Shown piece by piece: positions 23,580-32,916 of a stretch of 64,000 nt of DNA. The first letter of the stretch is position 1. Each line of letters starts with the position of its first letter. A program made the position numbers and the translations under genes. This DNA is from Gnetum montanum (taxonomy: Eukaryota; Streptophyta; Gnetopsida; Gnetales; Gnetaceae), in contig MNCI01008302.1 of assembly GCA_015680685.1 (NCBI GenBank), forward strand, positions 575,848-639,847, read 5' to 3'. The notes beneath the pieces are model-generated. The model was not told where the DNA came from, ran no database searches, and saw only the letters and a list, made by a program, of their open reading frames with translations.

Positions 23580-24350
23580 CATTAGATTGATTTCATTCCT
23601 AGTGCTATCATTCTAAATGAGAGAGCTTATTAGATGGTACTAAATTAGTGGGCTAAATTAGAAAGTTAAGTAGATGAGTTAATTATAAATGGTTTCATGA
23701 GGGAATCCATTTCACCTTGTGAAGTTCTAGTGGTGTTAGTGCTAAAGAATGAAAACAAAGAATGAAGGATGTGCATTGATTCCTATGTAGTGAATAGGAT
23801 AATAGTGAGGTAGACATTTCCTATTACAAGGATGGATGATATTTTTGATGTCCTTATCAGTGTTGGACTTTTAGAAAAATTGATTTGAAGAATGATTACC
23901 ATCAAATTAGAATCAAGGCTAGTGATGAGTAGAAGACATCTTTTAAGATATTGGGTGGATTATTTGAGTGGTTGATGATGCCATTTTTTCTCATGAATGC
24001 ACCTACTAAATTTTTGAGGTTGATTCATTATGTGTTAAAGAATTTAGTAAGTATTGTATTATCTTTTTAATGATACTTTTGGATATAGCTCTAATGAGGA
24101 AGAGCATTTGGATCAATTGATGTGTCTTAACTTAGAGGAGGCACACCTAGTAATCAATGTAAAGAAAATTCATTTATTCAATAGGAAAAGCACATATTTA
24201 ATGCATGTGATTTATAAAATAAAATTTATATGAAAGTGACCAAGGTGAAGGCTATTTGAGATTGGCCAACTCCTAAGAATGTTGGGAAGATAAGATCATT
24301 CCTTGGTTTAGTAAGTTTTTATAGATAGTTCATAAAATATTTTAATAAAA
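23580..24350 (+). pseudogene. Reverse transcriptase remnant (E1)
   Basis: Readable RT blocks across stops: SPCEVLVVLVLKNENKE, RMCIDSYVVNRI, FPITRMDDIFDVL, a KIDLKNDYHQIRIKASDEWK-like block near 23,880, and an EEHLDQLMCLNLEEAHLVIN-like thumb region near 24,100. The region of the catalytic aspartates near 24,060-24,080 is disrupted by frameshifts. Same order as the minus-strand copy at 29,995-30,590, where the FGLM and KEEHLDHLR parts are clearer. Confidence 0.75.
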
Positions 24351-24355
24351 TTTTG

Positions 24356-24900
24356 TGACCTATGTTTGATTTGTTGAAGAAAAATAAAGATTTTAGGTGG
24401 AATAATGAAACCCAAGGAAGCTTTGACTTATTGAAAGCAACAATTACCGATGAACTGGTGCTTGTCATTCTAGATTTTCAGAAGCTTTTTCATGTGGAGG
24501 TGGATGCAAGTGGATTTGCCATTGTTGGGGTACTTTTAAAAAGAAGGTAGACCTATTGATTTTTTTTTTCCAAAAATTTAAGTGAGTCAAGGCAAAAATA
24601 TAGTGTATATGAGAAGGATTTGTATGTTATTCTTCAAGAAATCAAGCATTGGAGGCATTATTTGTTCTCCAAGAAGTTCACTTTGATGATGGACCACAAA
24701 GAACTTCTTTCTAAACTCATAAAAAAACTTGAGTGTAAGGCACATGAAGTTTTTTGCATAGTTATAGGAGTTTTATTTTGTGTTAAAGAATCATCTAGCA
24801 TGCATGTAGTGAATTTTAGCATACCTCATTTGGAAGGTATGGGTGATTTTTCTTTTTTGTATGAGCATGATGTTAATTTTGGGTAGGTTTGGAGAAGTCT
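24356..24900 (+). pseudogene. RNase H remnant (E1)
   Basis: The frame at 24,362-24,550 has FDLLKKNKDFRWNNETQGSF, then KLFHVEVDASGFAIVGVLLK, the conserved D-A-S-x-x-A-x-G-x-V-L start of Ty3 RNase H. After a stop, 24,560-24,880 carries SRQKYSVYEKDLYVILQEIK, WRHYLFSKKFTLMMDHKELL and a short tail. Order and spacing fit RNase H. The first catalytic Asp is present; two stops interrupt the domain. Confidence 0.8.
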
Positions 24901-25214
24901 CAAAGAGTCATTGATGAGTAGGATAGACAAGAAGAGGGACTATCATATTCAAGATAAACTATTATTTAAAAATGGAAAGGTTGTATTTATAATTATGATT
25001 TTAGAAAAAGCAATTTTTTTTTAAAAGCATTGTAGTGACATGGTAGGTCACATGGATAGGTATAAGACATTGGAAATTATGGGTAGGTACTATTTTTCGA
25101 CTAGTATGGAAATTGAAGTTTGCAAATTTGTGAAGGATTGTTTCACTTATCATTAGTTCAAGGAAGATAAAGGAGTAAATGAAAATTATATGCTTTTGCT
25201 AATTTCCAAGGGTC
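24901..25214 (+). pseudogene. Integrase N-terminal (zinc-binding) remnant (E1)
   Basis: SDMVGHMDRYKTLEIMGRYY is the H-x-x-x-G-H-x-x-x-x-K-T-L...Y-Y/F-W stretch of the HHCC domain, followed by EVCKFVKDCFTYH. The domain is interrupted near 25,214 by gag-derived sequence. The words just before the interruption, around KEDKGVNENYML, recur in altered form at about 25,800 (KGDKEVYEDYMP). Confidence 0.7.
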
Positions 25215-25790
25215 CAAAGGAATATGAATAGGCTTCAATCTTTTTAGGAGGTCTCAAAATGGAATACAAGCAGGAGTTAGTTTTTTTATGAGTTGTAAAT
25301 TCTTGATGAGGCTATGATTTGAAACTCAAGGATAGAAAGAAATTAAGTGGCTTTGGAAATAGGAGCAAACAAACTTCAAGGAAAGAAGAAAAAATTCAAA
25401 TCTAGAAAAGAATCAAAGTCCAAATCTAAAGACAAGGATGGAAACCATGGTAAGAAGATTGAAAGGGGTAATGAGAAGGAAAAGACCAAGAAGAACCATG
25501 GTAGGGGAGGCAAAGGTCAAGGTAGTGGCTCATCAAAAATTTAATGCTTCAAGTATGGAGAATGAGGACACAAGAAATGGGAATGTCTACTTCACAAGAC
25601 AGCTAAGGGCAAGGATGTACAAACCATGGAGGTGGAGGAGACATTAAGCCAAGATCTTCAATAAGGTAATCCTAATGCTCCAAAAATTGAGGATGTTTTA
25701 AAATTAAATTCTTATGAATTTTTGGGGAATGTGAATAGAGGATATCATCCTAATAGCTAGTTTCCAAATTTATGGAGTATTTGACTTGTT
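25215..25790 (+). pseudogene. Displaced gag C-terminal fragment inside the E1 integrase
   Basis: Holds a capsid end (GPKEYE...FLGGLKMEYKQELVF), a Lys/Ser/Gly-rich linker (25,347-25,540), then a CCHC-like zinc knuckle at about 25,543-25,590 reading C-F-K-Y-G-E-stop-G-H-K-K-W-E-C (second Cys lost). Next come KTAKGKDVQTMEVEETLSQD and PNAPKIEDVLKLN, which are gag-PR linker sequence also found at 22,876 and, in E2, at about 53,300-53,420 (minus). In a normal element this belongs between capsid and protease, not between integrase domains. Confidence 0.75.
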
Positions 25791-25794
25791 AGAA

Positions 25795-26745
25795 GTTAAA
25801 GGGAGATAAAGAAGTGTATGAGGATTATATGCCTTTTCCAATTCCCAGGGATCCATGGAAAAGTGTGTTTATGGATTTTATGAGTGGTATTTCAAAAAAA
25901 AAAAGTAGGAATGATGCAATTTTTATTTTTTTCAACAAATTTTCCAAGATGACATACTTTATTCCATGTAAGAAGGTGAGTGATGCTTCTCATGTAGCAA
26001 ATTTATATTTCCAGCATGTTGTGAAGCTACATGAAATTACTTTGAATATTGTTAGTCACAAAAACTCCAAATTCATAAGTCATTTTTAGAGATTACTTTG
26101 AAAACTTTTAGTGACAAAGTTAAATTATTATAGTGCATATCATTCATAATTTGATGGCCAAATGGAGGTGGTGAATAAATCCTTGCTAAACATAATTAGA
26201 TGTTTGTGTGATGGATAGAAAAAAAGTGGGAAAACTTGTTATGTCATGCTAAGTTTTCATACAATAATACTTTTCATATTACTATTGGAAAAAGCCCATT
26301 TAAGGTGAACTATGGGTTTTGTCCAAAGATGGTGGATACTTTAAAGAGATTTGATGGTGAAGCTCAACTTAGTGTTGATTTTGTGAAAGAGATGAGGGAT
26401 CTCCATACATAAGTAAAATCAAATATTTAGAAGAAGACTAAAGAGAGATTTTTGAAGAGAAATGAGAGTAAATGGAAGCCTAATTTTGCTATTGGTGATT
26501 TGGTTTGGGTGCACTTAAAGAATATGTAGTTAAGAGGTGTTAACTTTTCCAAATTGAAATCTAAGAAGATGAGGCCTTTCAAAATCAAGGCTAAGATCAA
26601 TGATAATGCCTTTCAGATTGATTTACGAATTAATATTTGTATGTATTTTGTGTTTAAAGTTTCAAATATTGTATACTATCATGGACTTGCTGATGAGGAG
26701 ACCATACAAGATAGCTTTGATGAGTTGAAGGGGACTATTAATTAG
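25795..26745 (+). pseudogene. Integrase core and C-terminal remnant (E1)
   Basis: DYMPFPIPRDPWKSVFMDFM holds the first catalytic Asp (V-F-M-D-F). FNKFSKMTYFIPCKKVSDAS, then LYFQHVVKLHEITLNIVSHK and NSKFISHF follow; the second Asp (usually S-D-R-D) reads S-H-K-N. A decayed HPQTDGQTE region is at 26,135-26,185 (DGQMEVVNKSLLNIIR). The C-terminus at 26,480-26,745 includes FAIGDLVWVHLKN, KIKAKINDNAFQIDL and a final YYHGLADEE. It would integrate element cDNA; frameshifts and the lost catalytic Asp make it inactive. Confidence 0.8.
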
Positions 26746-26944
26746 TTCAAGCCTTCAATGAAGAGGAAGAAAATTGTACTTAAGTAAAGGAAAGATTCTG
26801 GCACTTGGGGAGTTAAGAGGCATGAATATTTGATTCATTAAAAGGATTAATCCATGGATGTTGTTGTATGATTCCATGAGACCAAACTTCATGAGTGAGG
26901 GATCATTTAATCCCCTATTCCCTTGTTCACCTAAGTTCACTTTT

Positions 26945-26963
26945 TGAAGGTTGGAAGAGCTAG
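26945..26963 (+). promoter_or_regulatory. Probable polypurine tract (E1)
   Basis: TGAAGGTTGGAAGAGCTAG, moderately purine-rich, sits just before the 3' LTR start. In E2 the minus-strand counterpart (near 44,247-44,270) reads GAAGGATGGGAGAGCTAA before TGTAGGAACATC. Confidence 0.5.
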
Positions 26964-27791
26964 TGTAGGGACATCTCTTCTGATTTCCTTTGTTCTTTAC
27001 TACATGTGCATTTCACAAGTTTTATGCTCTTTGAAGACATCTTGAAGGTGAAGGGAACATCTAGAATAGGAGTTGAGTCTTCATAGAAGACGTCTTAGAG
27101 GTTAAGAAGATGTATTGGTTTTATAGAAGACACCTTGTGTGGAGTGTTGATGTCTTAAGTAAGACATATTGTGCATAGAGAAGACATGTTAGCAAGACAT
27201 ATTGGACTAGGAAGAGATGTATTGGGCAAGATGTCTTGATCTAGTAGGAGATATCTTGGGAAATATTTCTTGGGATAGGAGGAGATGTCTTAGCTTGGGA
27301 GGATATGTCTCTCAAAAATTGTAGATGTGTTCTTGAAAGCTAGTTTTTATCAAGAGACATCTTGCCAAGATCAAAGATGACTTGTATGACTGGAGAAACT
27401 TGAAATATCATCCATTACAATTTAGAAAATAGCCAAAGTAAGTTGGAAAAGGATTAAAATAACTAGGAAAAAGGTGAAAAGCCCATGGAAACATTTGAAG
27501 AACCTAACGTTGAGTTGAGGGAATGTTTCTAGGATTCTTATCTTCTTGTTATTCATAAATATTAATGTAATTCATAATTGTTAAGGTGAGGAGAGAAAGA
27601 GAGTTGTGAGATTCACTTAAACAAGGTATGAAAGAGCACATTGAGTAAGTGCACAGAGGTTGTAGCTTTAAGGTCAATTATGTAGACCTATGTATTCTAG
27701 TCTTGCTTGTATATTAAGATCTCATTCTTGGGTTATGAGAGAATCTCTCTATTGGTTGTATCTCATTCTTAAGTTATGAGAGAATCTCTCT
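26964..27791 (+). repeat. 3' LTR of E1, truncated
   Basis: Starts TGTAGGGACATCTCTTCTGA and follows the 5' LTR through the AAGACATCTTG-rich block and the AGGTGAGGAGAGAAAGAGAG region. It stops near 27,791 after a short direct duplication (27,721-27,750 and 27,762-27,791 share CTCATTCTT and GTTATGAGAGAATCTCTCT). The last 250-330 bases of the 5' LTR are missing, replaced by minus-strand element E3. Confidence 0.8.
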
Positions 27792-28197
27792 AAAGTTTCC
27801 CAAAATCAACACCATGTTCATACAAAGAAGCAAAATCATCCATATATTTTACATGTGGTATGCTAAAATTTAGAATATGGACCTTGGATAATGCATCAAT
27901 CATCACATTGGCTTTTCCACTTTTGTGCTTCAACACAAAATTGAAATTCTATAACTATGAAATCCACTTCATGTGCTTGGCACTCAACTTTTTTTTGTGA
28001 GTTTAGAAATTAAAGTGCTTTATGGTCTATCATCAAAGTAAACTTCTTGGGTAACAAATAATTCCTCCAATACTTTATTGCTTGAAGAATAACATACAAC
28101 TCCTCATATATCCTATATTTTTACCTTGACTGATTCAACCTTTTGGAAAAGAATGGAATAGGTCTACCTTCATGTGAAAGTACCTCATCAATGATAA
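27792..28197 (-). pseudogene. RNase H C-terminal part (E3)
   Basis: The reverse complement matches E1 24,540-24,890: a KANVMIDALSK-like end block (KSGKANV), a Y-region with the SKKFTLMIDHKAL equivalent, and the ERLNQSRxKYRIYEEL equivalent near 28,080-28,150. Stops present. It is the downstream half of the domain whose upstream half lies at 29,705-29,990. Confidence 0.7.
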
Positions 28198-29704
28198 TGT
28201 TGTGAATGGAAAAATTAGCCGCTAGAAAACTGATGGATTTGACGCATTAGCCTCAACACATGAATCCCTAAGGCCTCTAGAAAAATGAGATTCAAGGTGC
28301 CCTAGATGGTCCAACAGATCATCCAGGGACTTACTAAATGCAAAATGAAGAGTTAAGAAAATATGATGCAAAAATTACAGACCTATAAAAATGGAAAGAA
28401 AATGTAGATTGCACACAAAAATGAAGCTTTAAAACTTTATTAAAATGATAAAGAATGAGTTTTAGAAATGTGTACAAGAAATGCCTATGAGAAAGCAAAG
28501 GAAGGTTCACTAGGGTAGGAGTTCAAAGCTCGTTGAAGCTGATGTGACTATTTGGGTACTAAGCCACTCTTGATGCTTTCAAACCTTCTTTGCTACAAAT
28601 TGTAGATCTACAACTTGGTCACTGCTAGGGGGGTGAGAAAAGTGAGAAATTTGGATACCAAATTGCTCCATGTTGGGGTTTGGAAGTCCTAGAAATGTAG
28701 TGTTAACACCAAAATTTCATAAGTCTCAAGGTTATAATGCTCCCAAGCTAGGGTTTAAGAGTATGAAAACATGGGAGAATGAAAGAGCTCTTGAGTGCTT
28801 GAAGATTCCCAAGTGTGGAATTGTGAGAAAAAAAATTGTTGAGACATGAAAAATTATGAAACCTTAATAAAATTGTTGAATCAATGTTAGGGTTATGGAA
28901 TTGCCAAAGTGCTTCACTTGTAAATGGTGTTTGAGGTTGGTTTTTATAGGTGTTAGGAAACGAATGATGTTGTAAAATGGCTATAATTTGGCTATACAAT
29001 GGCTGCAAATTGGCTATAATTTTGCTGCAAATTTCTACCTTGTACAGGTGAGATAGGTGCCCAAATTTGGGAGGTACACTTTCTATGCTAGAGATAAATC
29101 TTCCACATTAAGCCTTCTATCATCCTTGCTAAAGTGGTTGGTCAACGTTGGAATGCATGGAGTATTAAAATTTGGCTTTTTTGGCTTGCATGCTAGGGGT
29201 GGAACCTCCATGCTAGGGGAAACTTCCATGCTAAGGAAGAAGCTTCCATGCTAATGGGGGAAGGTTTCCAAGTTGTGCATCCAATCTCCATGTTGGGGGG
29301 GGGGGGGGGGGGGGGGGGGGTGGGGTTGTTTAGTTTCCATGTTGAGGGGAAAGCCCCCACCTCTCCACATTGGGGGTAGGTGAGATCTTCCCCCCTACAA
29401 GTGTTACGGACATAGAAAAATGTATACCCTTGATAAAACCCATAAAATTGCCATTTTTGGCATTCAAAAAGGCAAATTTAATCCTCCAAGCCCAAATTTA
29501 GACACCAAGTGACTTTTTTTACTTAGGGAATGAGGCTTTGACCACTTATGAGGTACTTTTTAGCCCCAAAAGTATGGAATATATGAGATTGCCCCTCATG
29601 GATTACAATCTTCACATTTACAATAAATTTTTGCCCTAGGTTTTATAGGGTGAAAGCTACATGATGAAAATTAGCTATAACATAAAAAATTTTGTAGTGT
29701 TTCA
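28198..29704 (-). repeat. L5-family LTR, copy A (solo, inserted in E3 RNase H)
   Basis: On the minus strand it starts TGAAACACTACAAAAT at 29,704 and ends CATTCACAACA at 28,198, about 1,507 bp. It keeps the conserved L5 head (GTGAAGATTGTAATCCATGA near 29,610), a variable region with CTTCCATGCTAGGGG-type repeats and a G26 run (29,190-29,390), a TATA-like CACCTATAAAAACC near 28,938-28,951, and the conserved tail. Flanking pentamers GATAA and AGTAA only partly agree, so the target duplication is decayed or the ends are off by a base or two. Confidence 0.7.
29295..29320 (+). repeat. Poly-G run (G26)
   Basis: 26 consecutive G, then TGGGG, inside the variable region of L5 copy A. Very long G runs are unstable in replication and sequencing, so the exact length is unreliable. 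Confidence 0.9.
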
Positions 29705-30600
29705 AGTAAGTCTACTTGCATCCACCTCCAACTAAAAAGCTTCTAAAAATCTAGAATTACAAGCATTGATTCATTGGTAATTTTTATTTTCAACAAGTCA
29801 AAGCTCCCTTGGGTTTTATTATCCAACCTAAAATTTTTATTTTTCTTCAACAAAGAAAAAATAGGCCATATATTTTCACTTAAATTTTTAATGAATCATT
29901 TATGGAAACTTGCTAAACTAAGGAATGGTCTTATCTTCCCAACATTCTTAGGAGTTGGGCAATCTTGGATAGGCTTTACCTTGGTCATTTTCAACTAAAT
30001 TTTCTTTTTAGAAATCACATGCCCTATAGACGTCATTTCCCTCTTGAAGAAATGACTTTTCTTCACATTGATCACTAGTTGTGCCTCCTCCAACTTAAGA
30101 CATGCCATCCTCAAATGATCCAAGTGCTCTTCCTTATTAGAGCTATACACCGAACTATCATTAAGAAAGATAATACAATTCATACCAATTAAGTTATTTA
30201 AGACATTATGCATCAACCTCATGAATATAGCAAGTGCACTCATGAGCCCAAATGGCATCACCAATCACTCAAATAATCCATCTAGCATCTTGAAATATAT
30301 CTTCCACTCATCACAAGGTTTGCTTCGAACTTGATGGTAATCACTCTTTAAATCAATTTTGCTAAAAATTTTATCATTGGTAAGAACTTCAAAGATATCA
30401 TCCATCTTTGGAATAGGAAACCTGTATCTCATTGTTATCCTATTCACTACTCTAGAATCAATGCTCTTCATTCTTCATTTTTATTCTTTAGCACTAACAC
30501 CATTGAAACTATATAAGATGAAATGGATTTCCCCTCAAAACTATTTGCAAGTTACTCCTATACTTTCCTTTGTAATGTAGCTTGTTGATTTGGTACCATC
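29705..30600 (-). pseudogene. RNase H start and reverse transcriptase (E3)
   Basis: Frames at 29,995-30,264 and 30,265-30,471 (minus) abut and read in RT order: SIDSRVVNRITMRYRFPIPK, MDDIFEVL, FSKIDLKSDYHQVRSKPCDE, WKIYFKMLDGLFE, then VMPFGLMSALAIFMRLMHNV, MNCIIFLNDSSVYSSNKEEH and LDHLRMACLKLEEAQLVINV. The catalytic Y/F-x-D-D reads F-L-N-D, so one Asp is lost. Below 29,995 come the connection segment and the V-D-A-S RNase H start, cut by the L5 LTR. One stop separates the two long frames. Confidence 0.85.
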
Positions 30601-31236
30601 CAATAAGGTCTCTCATTTGGAATGATAGCACTAGGAATGAAATCAATTTGATGCTATACATTCCTCATTAGTGGCAGTCCATCCAATATTCCTTTGAATA
30701 CCTTGGAAAATTTCTCTTTCAAGCCTATTACACCTATAGGAAGTTCAACCTACACATCATCATGTTAGAATCAACTATTGTCATAACAACAAAATCAAAA
30801 CCTATTTCATCATGTTCTTTAATATATTCCCTCTCTCCTAGAAGGATTAAAAAAAGCATTATGTGAGCTTTGTTTTCTCACTTGTTTAGCTGTCATGGGA
30901 ATTAACTCATGGATTCCATCAGGTCTAGATATATTCCACATATTTCTTAATCCATCAAACTAAGCATCATTATCAAAATTCCAAGGTCTACCAAGAATTA
31001 CACCAACACAATCTATTGGAGTACACCACACTTCACAACATCATGAAAACCTCTAATTTTAAATCTCAAAGTACATTGTTCCCTCACCTATTAGGATAGA
31101 CTCTAGAAAACTAATGTACTTTGTAGATTATAGGATGAGGATTAGTTACCAAAACCAATCTAGGAACTAGCTAGAAGAATAATATTTTCTTGGGCTCACC
31201 CATCAATGAAAATATGAATCCATTTCCTAGTAAGAA
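30601..31236 (-). pseudogene. Protease and protease-RT linker remnant (E3)
   Basis: Minus-strand blocks: a decayed protease segment near 31,100-31,200 (region of L-V-T-N-P-H-P), a V-x-C-x-V...R-P-W-x-F-D-N-D-A block near 30,950-31,030, and the GLIGEREYIKEHDEIGFDFV-like linker near 30,790-30,830. All correspond to E1 23,000-23,560. Broken by stops. Confidence 0.65.
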
Positions 31237-31604
31237 AAATTTCATTGTAAATGTGATAGTTGTAATCCACAATGGGAAATTTCACATACTTTATACTTTT
31301 GGGATTGAATAATTCCTCATAAGTATTCAAAGACTCATTCCCCAAGTGAAAAAAATCAACTAGTGTCTATATTTTGGCTTTGGGATGGGGGCTGGGGGGT
31401 GGAGAGGGTAAGGGGGAGCGTTAAAAATGCCTTTTGGAATGCCAAAAAAGGAAATTTGATGGGCTTTATGGGAGGTAGACATTTTTCTATGCTGAAAATA
31501 CATGCAAGGGATAGATCTCACCTACCCCCAGTGTGGAAGGGTGTGGGGTTTGAGAACTTTCCCCCTCTTTAATGTGGAGACTAAAGATACATTTTGGATA
31601 CTTT

Positions 31605-31862
31605 TCCCTAAAACTAAAAAGTGTTCCCCTAGCTTGGAAACGTTTTCCTCAAATTGGAAAGTTTTCACTTAACTTGGAAACTTTCCTCCTAGCCTAGAAA
31701 GTTTCCCTCTAGCTTGGAAACATTGCCCCCAACTTGGAAAGTTTTTCCCTAGCTTGGAAACTTTTCCCCTAGTCTAGAACTTTTCCCCAGCTTGGAAATT
31801 TTTCCGTAGCTTGGAAACTTTCCCCCTAGCCTAGAAAGTTTTCCCCCTAGTGTGAAAATTCA
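31605..31862 (+). repeat. Minisatellite, about 20-22 bp unit, in LTR B
   Basis: About a dozen variants of CCCCTAGCTTGGAAACTTTT in tandem, alternating TAGCTTGGAAA and TAGCCTAGAAAG forms. Located between the LTR head and its TATA box. Confidence 0.9.
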
Positions 31863-32158
31863 AACTCATAGCAGAGAAGCCACAAGAAGAAAAATTCATT
31901 AAGTTATGCACTTCAATGTTGACCAACTACTTCAACAAGCGTGGTGGAGAGCTCAATGTAGAAGATTCATCTCTAGTGTGAAAGGGGTGCCCCAGTTACT
32001 ATTTTTAGTAAAAAAAAATGGCCACGGGGGGAAGCACTTACTATGTTTAGTAACCCCTCAAATTTGGGCACCCATTTCACCTGAATTTGGCAACCAATTT
32101 GCACCAAAATTACATCGAATTTGCAACGATTTTGTAGCCCCATTCATGGGCCAAAGAC

Positions 32159-32166
32159 CCTATAAA
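32159..32166 (+). promoter_or_regulatory. TATA box of LTR B
   Basis: TATAAAAG in GACCCTATAAAAGCCAAAC. The equivalent positions in L5 copies T and C carry TATAAATA and TATATAAA. Confidence 0.6.
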
Positions 32167-32916
32167 AGCCAAACTCCAACACCATTTATAGGTTCCACAC
32201 ATTTTTTTACAAGTTCTACGAAATTTTTCTCACATTTCAAAATTTTGGACAAGTAAAAATTTGCATATATACAACTCCATGCCTAGGGAACTTTTAGGCA
32301 ATGAAGAGCTCTTGTAAGTTCCCATACTTGCAGTTTCTTGAACCCCAGCATGGAAGTACTAAGGCCTTGAGATTTGGTAAATTTTGGTGTTAAGATTGCA
32401 CTTTTGGGATTCCAAACCTAGTGTGGAGCAACTTGGCATCCAAACATTCCACCTTTCTCACCCCCAGTAGTGATCCAATTAGGAGTTCCAAGGTTGCAAC
32501 AACAAAGGAAAGTTTGATAACATTAAGAGTCCCTTAGCACTTGGATCATAGAGCAGCTTATCTCAACGTCAATGGGCTTTGAACTCTTGCACGAGTGGAC
32601 CCTCTTTTTGCTCATATAGGTACCATTTTTTGTACACATTTCTCTAACTTATTCTTTATTCTTTTCTCAATAATGTTTTAAGTTTTGAGTTTTGTGTTTA
32701 ATAGAATTAAATTTATTATCTATGCATTATCTAGATCTATTTATATTTCCACGTTTTGCATCTCCCAAGTCCTTGGTTGATCTATCAAACCAACTAGGGT
32801 GCCCCAAATTCCATTTTTTTTGTGAAGGCCCTAGGGATTTGGGGTTGAAAAACTACTTGCACTAGGGATCCTTGGTTTCCTTCCTATTCGAAAAATCAAG
32901 GTTTTTGGTCACAACA

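Larger units (their letters stand above)
21051..27791 (+). mobile_element. Ty3/gypsy element E1 with both LTRs, rearranged
   Basis: 5' LTR (21,051-22,243), tRNA-Met-like primer site, gag, protease, RT, RNase H, integrase N-terminal part, an embedded second gag fragment, integrase core and C-terminus, purine tract, and a 3' LTR (26,964-27,791). The LTR pair is supported by shared AAGACATCTTG-rich repeats and a shared GAGACATCTC/GGGACATCTC start. Domain order PR-RT-RH-IN is Ty3 type; the C-terminal GDLVWVHL block is common in plant chromoviral elements. Stops throughout. E2 and E3 are relatives. The 3' LTR is truncated at the junction with E3. Confidence 0.85.
27792..31236 (-). mobile_element. 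Ty3/gypsy fragment E3, split by an L5 LTR
   Basis: Minus-strand relative of E1. From 31,236 down it holds protease linker, RT and RNase H, ending at 27,792 at the integrase border. An L5 LTR (28,198-29,704) interrupts RNase H; gypsy homology stops at 28,197 and resumes at 29,705. Neither LTR is present. The left end abuts the truncated 3' LTR of E1 and the right end abuts the 5'-truncated L5 LTR B, so both ends look like recombination or deletion points. Confidence 0.8.
31237..32916 (+). repeat. L5-family LTR, copy B, 5' truncated, heading a Tat-like element
   Basis: L5 homology begins inside the head (TTTCATTGTAAATGTGATAG at 31,237), so the first 100 or so bases are missing. Then come the conserved AAAAATGCCTTTTGGAATGC and TTTATGGGAGG blocks, a minisatellite (31,605-31,862), a TATA box (32,159) and the tail, ending GTTTTTGGTCACAACA at 32,916. 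It is followed directly by leader and gag, so this copy is a 5' LTR rather than a solo LTR. Confidence 0.7.
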
